A stretch of DNA of 34,899 bases from Bacteroidales bacterium. Lineage in GTDB: Bacteria > Bacteroidota > Bacteroidia > Bacteroidales > Bacteroidaceae. The stretch is from the NCBI GenBank assembly GCA_015060905.1, contig SUXQ01000008.1, forward strand, positions 68,674 to 103,572, given 5' to 3'. A program made the position numbers and the translations under genes. The notes under the pieces were generated by a model that worked only from the letters and a program-made list of their open reading frames with translations, did not search any database and was not told where the DNA came from. Below are positions 25,531-34,628 of this stretch, piece by piece; positions within the stretch are counted from its first letter, which is position 1, and every line of letters starts with the position of its first letter.

Positions 25531-26847
25531 TTAAATATTATTAATAACATCAACCAATTTATCAATTTCGGCCTTTGTACGTTGCTCGGTCACGCAGAAT
25601 AGCAACATATTGTCGGCTATGCGTACACCGCCCAAAATTCCATTTTCTAGCAGAGCCGCCTGTATCTTTTTGGCACATACATTGGTCTTTACTGCAAATT
25701 CGTTCAAGAAGGGCTTGTCGAATGCCATCGTACATTTTCCGGTTGCCACAAGCCGGTCGGCAAGATAGTGTGCACCGCTGTACGAAAGTTCGTTTACCTC
25801 TTTTAGTCCCTTGTCGCCCATCAGTGACATATAAATTGTAACGTATAGTGCCATAAGCGATTGATTGGAGCATATATTGCTGTTAGCCTTTTCGCGGCGT
25901 ATATGTTGCTCGCGAGCCTGCAAAGTAAGCACAAAGGCACGCTTGCCGTCAACATCATTAGTGTAGCCTACGATGCGTCCGGGAAGTTTGCGCACAAGGG
26001 CGTTACTGCAAGCAAGGTAGCCTACATAGGGACCACCGTAAGACATTGGGATTCCCAGCGTCTGACCGTCGCCACAAGCAATATCCGCGCCCCATTCGGC
26101 CGGTGTCCTGAGGACCGCAAGTGCCGAGGGGTTGGCATTCATCACCATCAGTGCTTTGTTTGCATGGCACGCATCGGCTACGCCTGTATAATCCTCTATT
26201 ATTCCATAGAAATTGGGTTGAGCAAGGATTACTCCGGCAACGTCGCCTGCCTGCAATTTTTCGATAAGTTCCTGTAGGTCGGTAACGCCATCCTTTTCGG
26301 GAATTACATCTACCACAATGCCGTTGAATTTAGCATAAGTCTCTACCACCCTCTTCACTTTGGGATTAACAGTGGAAGAGAGAAGCACTTTATTGCGTTT
26401 TTTGGCAGCCGCAACACACATCATCATTGCCTCGGCAGTCGCTGTGCAACCATCATACATTGATGCGTTTGTAACATCCATGCCTGTCAGTTGGGTAATC
26501 ATCGATTGATATTCGAAAATATACTGCAACGTTCCTTGTGAAATTTCAGGCTGATAGGGAGTGTAGGCTGTCAGAAATTCTCCGCGAGAGATTATGGGAT
26601 TGATTATCGAGGGGGCATAATGATCCTCGACACCTGCACCGGCGAAGCATACAAGGTTGCTGTTTTTTTTGCCCAGCGTTTCGAAGAATCGGCGTATTTC
26701 AACCTCGGACATTGCCTCGGGCAGCGCAAATTCTCTGTTAAATTGCAGTTCGGCAGGAATCTCGGCAAAAAGGTCGTCGAGCGACTTTAAGCCCGCCACC
26801 TGCAACATCTGCTCAATATCTTGTTGAGTATGCGGGAAATATTTCAT
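25531..26847 (-). CDS. gcvPA: Glycine dehydrogenase (decarboxylating) subunit 1
   Basis: 438 aa, full length for the N-terminal half of P protein. Typical segments: FAGAGVEDHYAPSIINPIISRGEFLTAYTPYQPEISQGTLQ (about 69-109), MYDGCTATAEAMMMC and GDGQTLGIPMSYGGPYVG. It lacks the PLP lysine, as expected, and forms a heterodimer pair with GcvPB. It begins 11 bp after gcvH. Many bacteria, including well-known Bacteroides species as I recall, carry a single fused gcvP of about 950 aa, so the split form is a useful lineage marker. Confidence 0.97.
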   Translation of the reverse strand: MKYFPHTQQDIEQMLQVAGLKSLDDLFAEIPAELQFNREFALPEAMSEVEIRRFFETLGKKNSNLVCFAGAGVEDHYAPSIINPIISRGEFLTAYTPYQPEISQGTLQYIFEYQSMITQLTGMDVTNASMYDGCTATAEAMMMCVAAAKKRNKVLLSSTVNPKVKRVVETYAKFNGIVVDVIPEKDGVTDLQELIEKLQAGDVAGVILAQPNFYGIIEDYTGVADACHANKALMVMNANPSALAVLRTPAEWGADIACGDGQTLGIPMSYGGPYVGYLACSNALVRKLPGRIVGYTNDVDGKRAFVLTLQAREQHIRREKANSNICSNQSLMALYVTIYMSLMGDKGLKEVNELSYSGAHYLADRLVATGKCTMAFDKPFLNEFAVKTNVCAKKIQAALLENGILGGVRIADNMLLFCVTEQRTKAEIDKLVDVINNI

Positions 26848-26858
26848 AACCTTTGCTC

Positions 26859-27239
26859 TTATTCCTTAATAAACTCTTTGTAAGCGGCAGCATCCATAAG
26901 ATTCTCTGTTTCGGAAGCATCGGACAACTGCACTTTTATAATCCAATTTTCGTACGGGTCGCTGTTTATAAGTTCGGGGCTGTCGTTAAGCGCATCGTTA
27001 ATCTCAACAACGACACCGCTGACGGGAGAAATAAGGTCGCTGGCTGCTTTTACACTCTCTACCGCACCAAAATCCTCACCGGCAGAAACCTCGTCATCAA
27101 CCTCGGGCATATCTACATAAACAACATTGCCAAGCTCGTGCTGTGCATAGTCTGTAATACCTACATAACCATATTCGCCTTCAATTTTTACATACTCGTG
27201 TGACTCTGCATAGAAAAGTCCGTCTATAATCTTGCTCAT
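26859..27239 (-). CDS. gcvH: Glycine cleavage system H protein
   Basis: 126 aa, normal length. The lipoyl domain shows YVGITDYAQHELGNVVYVDMPEVDDEV (about 25-51) and ESVKAASDL (61-69) with Lys64 as the lipoylation site. It shuttles the aminomethyl group between P, T and L proteins. It lies 29 bp after gcvT and 11 bp before gcvPA. The lipoate ligase at the head of the operon is the likely modifying enzyme. Confidence 0.97.
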   Translation of the reverse strand: MSKIIDGLFYAESHEYVKIEGEYGYVGITDYAQHELGNVVYVDMPEVDDEVSAGEDFGAVESVKAASDLISPVSGVVVEINDALNDSPELINSDPYENWIIKVQLSDASETENLMDAAAYKEFIKE

Positions 27240-27268
27240 AGTATAAATATTTAAGTGTTTAACAATTA

Positions 27269-28360
27269 TTATTTCTTATAATTTTTGTCGTAGAAACGTT
27301 TTTTTGTAACAACGCCGGGGAATACCTTTTTGCGTATGCGAATGGCAACCTCGGTGCCCAATTTTGAATATTCTGCATCTATAAGTGCCATGCAGACACT
27401 CTTTCCGGTGGAAATTGAATTGTAACCGGTAGTTACAGAGCCTATTACCTTGCCATCAGCCTCAACGTCGTAACCGTGACGGGGAATAGCCTTGTCGGCA
27501 AGCTCTATGCCCACAATCTTACGTTTAAGTCCCTCGGCCTTTTGCGCGGCAAGAGCATCCTTGCCGATGAAATTCTCTTTATCCAATTTCACAAAAATTC
27601 CCAGCCCTGCCTCGAGCGGAGTAATCTCATCGGTAAGTTCGTCGCCATAGAGCGGCAGGCCAACCTCGAAACGCAGCGTGTCGCGGCAGCCCAATCCGCA
27701 AGGAAGAACCTCACCACTACCTACCAACTTGTCCCACACTGCATTTGTAAACTCATGGGAGCCGTAAAGTTCAAAGCCATCCTCGCCTGTGTAACCTGTA
27801 CGGCTGATGATTATTGTCTCGCCTGCATATTCAACCTCTTTGCAGGTGTAGAACTGCATTTCGCTGCAAGGAATTCCCAAGATGCGCTCTACAATTTCTT
27901 CGGTGTTTGGACCCTGAACGGCAACCTCGCCATATTTGTCACTCTGATGCTCGATGGTAACGTCAAAGTTCGCCGCATGCTGCATTATCCACGCAACATC
28001 TTTGTCTATGTTGGCTGCGTTAATCACAAGAAAGAATCGTTTGTCGCCCATCTTGTAGACGAGAAGGTCGTCCACCACCCCGCCTGTAGGATGCAACATC
28101 ATTCCGTAATATATTTTTCCGTCAGGTGCATCGGTAATGTCATTCGTAAATATATAATTTACAAACTTCTCACTTTCGGGACCGGTAACAAGTACCTCGC
28201 CCATGTGCGAAACGTCAAAAATGCCACAAGCCTTGCGAACAGCATTATGCTCTTCGACAATATTTGTATACTGTATCGGCATGTCAAAGCCGCCGAACGG
28301 ACTGATTAGTGCGCCCAAAGCCACATGTTTGTCATACAGACAAGTTCTCTTGTTTTCCAT
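27269..28360 (-). CDS. gcvT: Glycine cleavage system T protein (aminomethyltransferase)
   Basis: 363 aa, full length. MENKRTCLYDKHVALGALISPFGGFDMPIQY, FDVSHMGEVLVTGP, RTGYTGEDGFELYG, CGLGCRDTLRFEVGLPLYGDEL and the C-terminal VTKKRFYDKNYKK are typical. The protein takes the aminomethyl group from GcvH and transfers the one-carbon unit to tetrahydrofolate, releasing ammonia. It starts 3 bp after the lipoate ligase stop, so the two are translationally linked. The L protein (lipoamide dehydrogenase) is not in this window. Confidence 0.97.
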   Translation of the reverse strand: MENKRTCLYDKHVALGALISPFGGFDMPIQYTNIVEEHNAVRKACGIFDVSHMGEVLVTGPESEKFVNYIFTNDITDAPDGKIYYGMMLHPTGGVVDDLLVYKMGDKRFFLVINAANIDKDVAWIMQHAANFDVTIEHQSDKYGEVAVQGPNTEEIVERILGIPCSEMQFYTCKEVEYAGETIIISRTGYTGEDGFELYGSHEFTNAVWDKLVGSGEVLPCGLGCRDTLRFEVGLPLYGDELTDEITPLEAGLGIFVKLDKENFIGKDALAAQKAEGLKRKIVGIELADKAIPRHGYDVEADGKVIGSVTTGYNSISTGKSVCMALIDAEYSKLGTEVAIRIRKKVFPGVVTKKRFYDKNYKK

Positions 28361-28363
28361 ATA

Positions 28364-29338
28364 TTATCCAAATAAGAGGTTTATAAATTGTTGTTTCGAT
28401 AAATTCAGTATTATATTTTCGAGCTTAACATCGGTGAGTTTTTCGACCACTTTGTGCGGCTCGAAACGCACGCCTTTTAGGGGAGCGAGCAATGAGCCGT
28501 CAAGGTCGCCGACAAGGAAAAAGTCCCCTGCGAGATTTATTTTTTTTATAATGCCGTCGCGCAGTTCCATACGAGCCTCAAACTCGCCCACACCCTCGAT
28601 TCTTTTTCTTACGACGGTAGTGTATGCGGGGTTATTGCCATATATAAACTCATCGGTAAGATAGTTTTTTTCAATCTCTTTTATTGCCTCGACTGCCTGC
28701 TCGTCGAGCAATATTTCTCCATCGCACATATTAGTGCGCACAAAATTTTTAAACTCGTCGATGGTTATATTCAGATAGCGGTTGAGCGTTGTAACATGCT
28801 GACGTACAGATTCCACTCCTTTACTTTTCAGTTTTGCGTCCGAAGGGGTGGTCGAACGTGCCATCTTTTCCAAATTCGTGTCGTACAGCATCGTTCCATG
28901 CACGATGCTGCGTCCGGGAAGATGATAGAAGGCGTTGCCCGATATTTTTTTGCCATCGACGAGAATATCGTTACGTCCCGAGGTTTTTGCATCGACGCCC
29001 AATTTACGCAGAAGATGCTCGACCATCAACATGTAACGATTAAAAGTAAGATTGACATTGTTTGTTGCAGTAATATAGGATAGCATCAGATTGTCGCGGT
29101 CGGCGTAAACACAACCGCCCCCACTTTTGCGACGATACATTGCAATGGAATTTGCACGACAATATTCTACATCAACCTCGGTGTCTATAAGCTGATTGCG
29201 ACCGAAAATAACTGTGGGCTCTACCTGCCACATAAAGAAATAGTCGTCTGCCGCAAGGTGACGAGCCACATACTCCTCCATCGCCAGATAAAATGGCAAC
29301 TTTTGTTGTACTTCATTAGGCAAGGCAACATATTTCAT
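28364..29338 (-). CDS. lplA: Lipoate-protein ligase A family
   Basis: 324 aa from the ATG at 29338 (MKYVALPNEVQQKLPFYLAMEEYVARH). The frame is open to 29362, but that start lies inside the -7 box of the predicted promoter, so it cannot be used from this transcript. Motifs: RRKSGGGCVYAD (69-80, lipoyl-AMP binding), ILVDGKKISGNAFYH (125-139, catalytic Lys at 130 or 131) and RSIVHGTML (143-151). A C-terminal accessory domain follows (about 230-324). The enzyme activates free lipoate with ATP and attaches it to GcvH and other lipoyl domains. Its place at the head of the gcv operon supports GcvH as main target. Confidence 0.93.
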   Translation of the reverse strand: MKYVALPNEVQQKLPFYLAMEEYVARHLAADDYFFMWQVEPTVIFGRNQLIDTEVDVEYCRANSIAMYRRKSGGGCVYADRDNLMLSYITATNNVNLTFNRYMLMVEHLLRKLGVDAKTSGRNDILVDGKKISGNAFYHLPGRSIVHGTMLYDTNLEKMARSTTPSDAKLKSKGVESVRQHVTTLNRYLNITIDEFKNFVRTNMCDGEILLDEQAVEAIKEIEKNYLTDEFIYGNNPAYTTVVRKRIEGVGEFEARMELRDGIIKKINLAGDFFLVGDLDGSLLAPLKGVRFEPHKVVEKLTDVKLENIILNLSKQQFINLLFG

Positions 29339-29359
29339 AGACAAAAGCATCTTCTGTCG

Positions 29360-29394
29360 CAAATTTACAAAAAAAGAAATATCTTCCTAACAAA
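29360..29394 (-). promoter_or_regulatory. Promoter of the lplA-gcvTHPAPB operon
   Basis: TAAATTTG (29360-29367) is a consensus -7 box on the minus strand with TTTG (29391-29394) 23 nt upstream. The predicted start near 29354 gives a leader of only about 15 nt, so no glycine riboswitch can be present. Confidence 0.6.
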
Positions 29395-29481
29395 TTACAA
29401 AATATTATCAGAGATTATTAGAAAATGAATAACTTTAACAAAATTTAAATACAGGCAAATATAACAAGAGCATTTATTCAT

Positions 29482-29489
29482 TACTTTTG
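29482..29489 (+). promoter_or_regulatory. Candidate -7 box of the MG2 protein gene
   Basis: TACTTTTG fits TAnnTTTG, 36 bp before the start codon. No TTTG lies at the expected distance upstream, so the call is modest. Confidence 0.4.
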
Positions 29490-29525
29490 TCTATTACTAT
29501 TCATATTTAAACAACTGACAACTAT

Positions 29526-32123
29526 ATGAAAAAACTAACCTTTTTAGCGCCATTCATAACTACGCTTATACTATTATCGACAACAGCTGTCAATGCTCAG
29601 GACGATGCATTCTCGCGATTAAAATCATTTGCCACACACATTGCACAATTCAACAACAGTTGTCCACAAGAAAAAGTTTTTCTGCACTTCGACAACGAAG
29701 CATACTATCTGGGCGAAACAATATGGTTCAGTGCCTATGTAGTAGACGCAGGCACACTGTTGCCCATAGCCAAAAGTCGCGTACTATACGTAGAACTGCT
29801 TACACCCGACGGAGACATAATAGCATCGAACAAGCTGAAGCTTGTTTCGGGCAGATGCTACGGCAATCTGCACCTTATAAGCCGCAGCGAAACATTCTCC
29901 GAGGGATTCAGTAATAAGATAAACGTTATAAACGCATTGCGCTCGGGATACTACGAGGTACGAGCCTACACTCGCGAGATGCAAAATTTTGGCGAAGGAT
30001 GCTATTTTTCACGAATATTCCCCGTATACGACGCCCCAGATACCGATGGTGATTATTCACAGATGCAGTTCACAACCACAAAAACCACACGCTCCACAGA
30101 GACACGTAAAAAGAGTAAAATGGGCGATAAACTGAACATTGGATTCTACCCCGAAGGCGGCAACCTTGTCGAGGGCATTGAATCGCGCATAGCATTCAAG
30201 GCAACAGACGCCTACGGACTACCCGCACAAATAAAAGAGATAAGCATTGCCGGGGAAATAATACCCATAGAGCACGAAGGTATGGGCTGCTTCACATACA
30301 CCCCCGAAGCAAACAGCGAAAGAGGCGTAAATGTACTATACGATGGGAAAAGCTACAATTTCAAACTGCCAAAAGCCGAAAAAAACGGCTACACAATGTC
30401 AGTAGACAACATGCAGAAAGACAGCATACGCATAAAAATACAGCGTAGCAAAGCATCTGCCGCCCCAATAGGTGCCACCCTTATGTGCCGCAGCAATCTT
30501 GCATATTTCGACACACTCCGCTGGAACAACAACAAAGCAAGCATCAGCATAAGCAAAGAGAAACTTCTTCCCGGAGTACAACAAATAACACTCTTCACCG
30601 AAAAGGGAGAAATTCTCGCCGAGCGCATGCTCTTTGTGCGCAACAGTAACATGCCCAACAACATAAACATACAAATAAACAGCGACAAAAGCAGCTACAA
30701 ACCCTTTGAAAAAATAAAGATAGACACAAAAGTAACAGACAACGCCGGCAACCCCGTCGAAACATTCATGAGCCTTGCCGTCCGCGACGGCGACATTGAC
30801 AACGGCGGCCACTACACAGACAACATCTGCACCGACCTACTATTATCGAGCGACCTAAAAGGCTACATTGCCAACCCCGACTACTATTTCGAGAGCGACG
30901 ATGATGAACACAACAAAGCCCTCGACCTACTGATGATGGTACAAGGCTGGCGAAGATACGAATGGCAAACAATGGCAGGCGTAAAACCCTTTAAAATAAA
31001 AAATTACCTCGAAGATGGCATAAGCATCGACGGCGAAGTGCTTGCACTCTCACACAACAAGCCACTCGAAAATATAAAAGTAATAATGCGTGCAATGTCC
31101 CCCGACGGAACACTTGTACAAAGCCAGACAGTCACCACAAACGAAAAAGGAGAATTCAACTTCAAATTAGAGGACTTCTACGACGATTGGCACCTAATAT
31201 TATTCCTGTCAAAAGAGGAGAACAGACTAAAAAAAGACGCACGAATAAAAATAAACCGCGCACCGATGGAGCAACTGCGCGTCTACTCACAGTGGGAAAC
31301 AAACGCACCCAAGCCCATAGTCTACTACCCCACCACCACAACCCCAATCACAGACGCCACACAGGTCGAGGACTTTCTTGTACTTCCGGGAATCACAGTA
31401 AAAGAGGAGAAGGACCTTCTCGACTGCGAAGCATACTTTGTACAACAAGAGGCCGAAGACTTCTACGATAAAGGAGAACTGCTGGGCAATGTAAACGAGT
31501 ATCTTATAAGAAAAGCACCCAAATACTTCAGTAACAGCGCAGCAGACAAAAACGAAGAGATATCAATAGACATTCTATACTACAAAAACAAAGAGGTGAC
31601 ATTCATTCCGATGCGCACCGAAGGCAGCGTATGGGGCTCGACCGTACCATCTGAATACTCAGGACTCATCGACCTCGAAGATATAGACTACATACTATTC
31701 TTCAACAACCCCTACGCCCATCACCACCTGCGACTGTCACAAAAAGTAATGCACCCCGAAACGCCCCTCGTAACCCCCAACCCCGAGAATAAAGACGACA
31801 GAAAATACCTTGTACTTCTCTATCCTCGCAAACGAACAGCGGTAACATACGACATGAAAGGACAACGCGCGACATACGTCGAAGGTTACTCGACGATAAA
31901 AGAATTTTACTCACCCGACTACAACAACGCCCCACTGCCCGGAGAGACAGACTACCGCCGCACACTCTACTGGAACCCCCTACTGCGCACCGACTCCACA
32001 GGAACAGCAACAGCCGAATTCTACAACAACGGACGTTGCCACATAATAAAATGCGACGCAGCGACAATAACCCCCAAAGGAAAAATCGGTAGCGGAGATG
32101 CACGTTTCGCACCGGCAAAATAG
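29526..32123 (+). CDS. Large secreted protein with macroglobulin (MG2)-like domains
   Basis: 865 aa with a signal peptide ending near VNA|QD (residue 24). CPQEKVFLHFDNEAYYLGETIWFSAYV (about 46-72) is the opening strand pattern of alpha-2-macroglobulin MG2 domains, and a second such start is SDKSSYKPFEKIKIDTKV (about 385-402). LLMMVQGWRRYEW (about 473-485) is, as I recall, a conserved block of Bacteroidota proteins of this kind. A carboxypeptidase-regulatory-like beta-sandwich follows (ISIDGEVLALSHNKPLENIKVIMRA). No thioester CxEQ is present, so it is not a classic protease trap. The function of the family is unknown, probably outer-membrane or surface associated. It is 44 bp upstream of the symporter gene with no terminator visible between them. 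Confidence 0.75.
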   Translation: MKKLTFLAPFITTLILLSTTAVNAQDDAFSRLKSFATHIAQFNNSCPQEKVFLHFDNEAYYLGETIWFSAYVVDAGTLLPIAKSRVLYVELLTPDGDIIASNKLKLVSGRCYGNLHLISRSETFSEGFSNKINVINALRSGYYEVRAYTREMQNFGEGCYFSRIFPVYDAPDTDGDYSQMQFTTTKTTRSTETRKKSKMGDKLNIGFYPEGGNLVEGIESRIAFKATDAYGLPAQIKEISIAGEIIPIEHEGMGCFTYTPEANSERGVNVLYDGKSYNFKLPKAEKNGYTMSVDNMQKDSIRIKIQRSKASAAPIGATLMCRSNLAYFDTLRWNNNKASISISKEKLLPGVQQITLFTEKGEILAERMLFVRNSNMPNNINIQINSDKSSYKPFEKIKIDTKVTDNAGNPVETFMSLAVRDGDIDNGGHYTDNICTDLLLSSDLKGYIANPDYYFESDDDEHNKALDLLMMVQGWRRYEWQTMAGVKPFKIKNYLEDGISIDGEVLALSHNKPLENIKVIMRAMSPDGTLVQSQTVTTNEKGEFNFKLEDFYDDWHLILFLSKEENRLKKDARIKINRAPMEQLRVYSQWETNAPKPIVYYPTTTTPITDATQVEDFLVLPGITVKEEKDLLDCEAYFVQQEAEDFYDKGELLGNVNEYLIRKAPKYFSNSAADKNEEISIDILYYKNKEVTFIPMRTEGSVWGSTVPSEYSGLIDLEDIDYILFFNNPYAHHHLRLSQKVMHPETPLVTPNPENKDDRKYLVLLYPRKRTAVTYDMKGQRATYVEGYSTIKEFYSPDYNNAPLPGETDYRRTLYWNPLLRTDSTGTATAEFYNNGRCHIIKCDAATITPKGKIGSGDARFAPAK

Positions 32124-32167
32124 TAACCGCTCGACACAAATTACAGTAAAAAAGGACCAATAAACAG

Positions 32168-33346
32168 ATGAAAATAAACAAATTACCATTGTTGGCGCAA
32201 ATTATAGCAGCCATAATTTTAGGAGTAATATGCGGATTTATATTCCCCGAATGGCTATCGAGGATTTTTGCCACCATCAACGGAATATTCTCTAACCTGC
32301 TGAGTTTCATTATCCCCCTGCTGATATTGGGACTTATAGCACCGGGAATCGCAGACGTTGGTAAAAATGCCGGACGTCTGCTTGCGGCAACTGCCGGAAT
32401 TGCATACACATTCACCCTTTTTGCCGGCTTTTTCACCTATTTTGTATGCGACAATATATATCCCTCGCTTATAGGGGGTGAAACACTCGATGCTGTCACC
32501 GAAAGTGCCACCGCGCTTGCACCCTACTTTACAATAGAAATGCCACCGCTTTTCGGAGTAATGAGTGCACTTATAGCCGCATTTCTCTTGGGCGTGGGAA
32601 TGACAGCCATAAAAGGCACAGCCTTAAGAAACGCAATGAATGATTTTAAGAGCATCATAGTAATGTCGATAGAAAAAATCATCGTTCCATTTTTGCCACT
32701 ATATATTTTCGGTATTTTCTTGTCAATGACACAAAGTGGACAAATTGCCGGAATATTTGCGGTGTTTATAAAAATAATAATACTGATATTCGCAATAACC
32801 ATCATCATACTATTGCTGCAATATAGCATTGCCGGAGCTGTTTCAGGTAAAAATCCTCTGAAAATGCTCAGAAACATGATGGTTGCATACTTTACAGCCT
32901 TAGGCACACAATCGTCGGCAGCTACTATACCCGTAACGCTGGCGCAGACAAAAAAGAATGGTGTACGCAAGGATATTGCCGACTTTGTAATTCCCTTGTG
33001 CGCCACAATACACCTGTCGGGCAGCACCCTGAAGATTGTTGCATGTGCATTAGCCATAATGATACTTAATGGCATGCAATATGACCCGTTGATGATGGCG
33101 GGATTCATCTGCATGCTGGGTGTGACAATGGTAGCAGCACCGGGTGTTCCGGGCGGTGCAATTATGGCCTCTTTAGGTATTTTGGAGTCGATGCTTGGAT
33201 TCGACCAGACGGCTCTGGGACTGATGATTGCTCTTTACATTGCGATGGACAGTTTCGGCACAGCCACAAACGTTACGGGCGACTGTGCGGTTGCCGTAAT
33301 TATAGAGCAGTTGGATAAAAAAGAATCAAATAAAGGGGGTCAATAG
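32168..33346 (+). CDS. DAACS-family (SLC1-like) dicarboxylate/amino acid symporter
   Basis: 392 aa with 8 or more membrane segments and the two re-entrant hairpins of the family. Visible signatures: FIIPLLILGLIAPGIADVG (about 47-65), TQSSAATIPVTL (about 250-261, the Ser-rich HP1 tip), APGVPGGAIMASL (about 320-332, HP2) and MDSFGTATNVTGD (about 361-373, the substrate and sodium site of TM8). The Arg that marks acidic amino acid carriers in TM8 is not evident, so the substrate may be neutral (for example Ser/Thr). It may share a transcript with the MG2 protein gene. Its last 21 bp overlap the 3' end of the convergent phospholipase D gene. Confidence 0.9.
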   Translation: MKINKLPLLAQIIAAIILGVICGFIFPEWLSRIFATINGIFSNLLSFIIPLLILGLIAPGIADVGKNAGRLLAATAGIAYTFTLFAGFFTYFVCDNIYPSLIGGETLDAVTESATALAPYFTIEMPPLFGVMSALIAAFLLGVGMTAIKGTALRNAMNDFKSIIVMSIEKIIVPFLPLYIFGIFLSMTQSGQIAGIFAVFIKIIILIFAITIIILLLQYSIAGAVSGKNPLKMLRNMMVAYFTALGTQSSAATIPVTLAQTKKNGVRKDIADFVIPLCATIHLSGSTLKIVACALAIMILNGMQYDPLMMAGFICMLGVTMVAAPGVPGGAIMASLGILESMLGFDQTALGLMIALYIAMDSFGTATNVTGDCAVAVIIEQLDKKESNKGGQ

Positions 33347-34576
33347 ATTGGCCAGCCAACCGTTGAATTTTCTCCACCACGAACGTTTTTTCCACACCTC
33401 GCGCGTCAGTTTGTAGCTTTCGCGTTTATCGGCATTGTAGAGTTTCATCATTTCGGCGGTGGCACCCTCGTCAAAGATGAAAAGATTATCCTCGTAATCA
33501 TAGAAAAGACTACGGCTGTTCAGGTTGGTGGAGCCAACGGTACATAGTTTACCGTCGATACTCATAACTTTCGAGTGGTTGAACCCTCCGGCGTACAAAT
33601 AAACATCGGCACCAAGCTTAGCGAGCTTATAGCCAACATGATAAGCCGCATCGGGAGTAAAAGGAATATCAGATTTTTCGGAAATCATAATCTCTACTTT
33701 TACACCATCGGCAACAGCCTTTTTCAATGCCTTGCGTATGATGGGAGTGGGCACAAAGTAGGGGTTTATAAGTTGTATGCTGTCCTTCGCCGCATTTATG
33801 GCATTTGCATACACACGACGCATCTGTTTGGGATTTTTTCCCGGCCAACGGTCTACGACTGCAATATCAACATTGCCCGACACACTGCCCGATGGATAGT
33901 AACTTTCGCCGCCTATATTCTGCCCTGTCTCTTCGTTCCACATTGCAAGAAAAATATCCTGTAATTTGGCAACACTCTCACCCTCGACCCTCGCGTGCAT
34001 GTCGCGCCACTTGCCAATGCCCTCAAGACCATCAACATAATAATCAGCAACATTTATTCCGCCCGTATAACCTATTTTCCCGTCGATGACTACAATCTTT
34101 CTGTGGTCGCGGGCAAAGGCATAATTGAGCCAGGGGAAACGCAGCGGGTCGAATTTTACAATCTCAATACCTTTGGCACGTATATCTTTCAAATGACGCT
34201 TCTTAAGCGGACGGTTGTTCGAAGAGTTTCCAAAAGCATCGAACAAGGCGCGAACTTTTACCCCCTCGGCGGCTTTTTCGGCAAGCAGAGAGATGAGAAT
34301 TTCGTTCAACGAATCGTTTCTGAAGTTGAAATATTCAAGATGAACATGTTCCTTTGCATTGCGAACATCCTCGAAAAGACGAGGGAATTTCTCTACTCCT
34401 CCATTGAGAAACTCAATATTGTTTTTATCTGTAACCTCGATATTCTCGCCACGCAAATATGCCACAAGTGCCGAATCGGAACGTGCATAATCGGCTCGTT
34501 CGAGAGGAACAAAACTGCTGCACGAGGTTATCAGCCCCAACAAAAAAACAACAAATATCTTATACGTTACTGACAT
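33326..34576 (-). CDS. Phospholipase D/cardiolipin-synthase-like lipoprotein
   Basis: 416 aa with two HKD motifs: HRKIVVIDG (158-166) and HSKVMSIDG (334-342), each followed by a GG/GS-N element (YTGGIN, VGSTN). The order and spacing match cardiolipin synthase, which joins two phosphatidylglycerols. Instead of the usual two N-terminal transmembrane helices it has a lipoprotein signal with Cys19 (LLGLITSC), so it should be periplasmic and membrane anchored. Both active sites look complete. It may be a cardiolipin synthase of ClsC/YmdC style or a secreted phospholipase D. It is monocistronic, with its promoter formed by the edge of the tandem repeat at 34637-34899, and its 3' end overlaps the symporter gene by 21 bp. 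Confidence 0.92.
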   Translation of the reverse strand: MSVTYKIFVVFLLGLITSCSSFVPLERADYARSDSALVAYLRGENIEVTDKNNIEFLNGGVEKFPRLFEDVRNAKEHVHLEYFNFRNDSLNEILISLLAEKAAEGVKVRALFDAFGNSSNNRPLKKRHLKDIRAKGIEIVKFDPLRFPWLNYAFARDHRKIVVIDGKIGYTGGINVADYYVDGLEGIGKWRDMHARVEGESVAKLQDIFLAMWNEETGQNIGGESYYPSGSVSGNVDIAVVDRWPGKNPKQMRRVYANAINAAKDSIQLINPYFVPTPIIRKALKKAVADGVKVEIMISEKSDIPFTPDAAYHVGYKLAKLGADVYLYAGGFNHSKVMSIDGKLCTVGSTNLNSRSLFYDYEDNLFIFDEGATAEMMKLYNADKRESYKLTREVWKKRSWWRKFNGWLANLLTPFI

Positions 34577-34605
34577 TTTCTACAAAAATATTTCCATAAA
34601 ACAAC

Positions 34606-34628
34606 AAAAAAAATGCCGTTCGGCATTT
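34606..34628 (-). terminator. Hairpin with U run just inside the phospholipase D transcript
   Basis: AAATGCCG / CGGCATTT (34611-34618 with 34621-34628) form an 8-bp stem, followed by a run of about eight Us on the minus strand. It lies at the predicted start of the phospholipase D transcript. It may stop transcripts coming from the repeat array or protect the 5' end; for transcripts starting at 34630 it is probably too close to act as terminator. Confidence 0.45.

Noticed and set aside
24998..25534. 178-aa plus-strand ORF over gcvPB
   Set aside because: Antisense to a highly conserved enzyme gene; no motif of its own.
29339..29359. Glycine riboswitch before the gcv operon
   Set aside because: The predicted leader is about 15 nt long, far too short.
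31702..32436. 244-aa minus-strand ORF
   Set aside because: It spans the antisense of the MG2 gene end and symporter start, with low-complexity Arg/Cys/Leu content. Codon pattern supports the plus strand.
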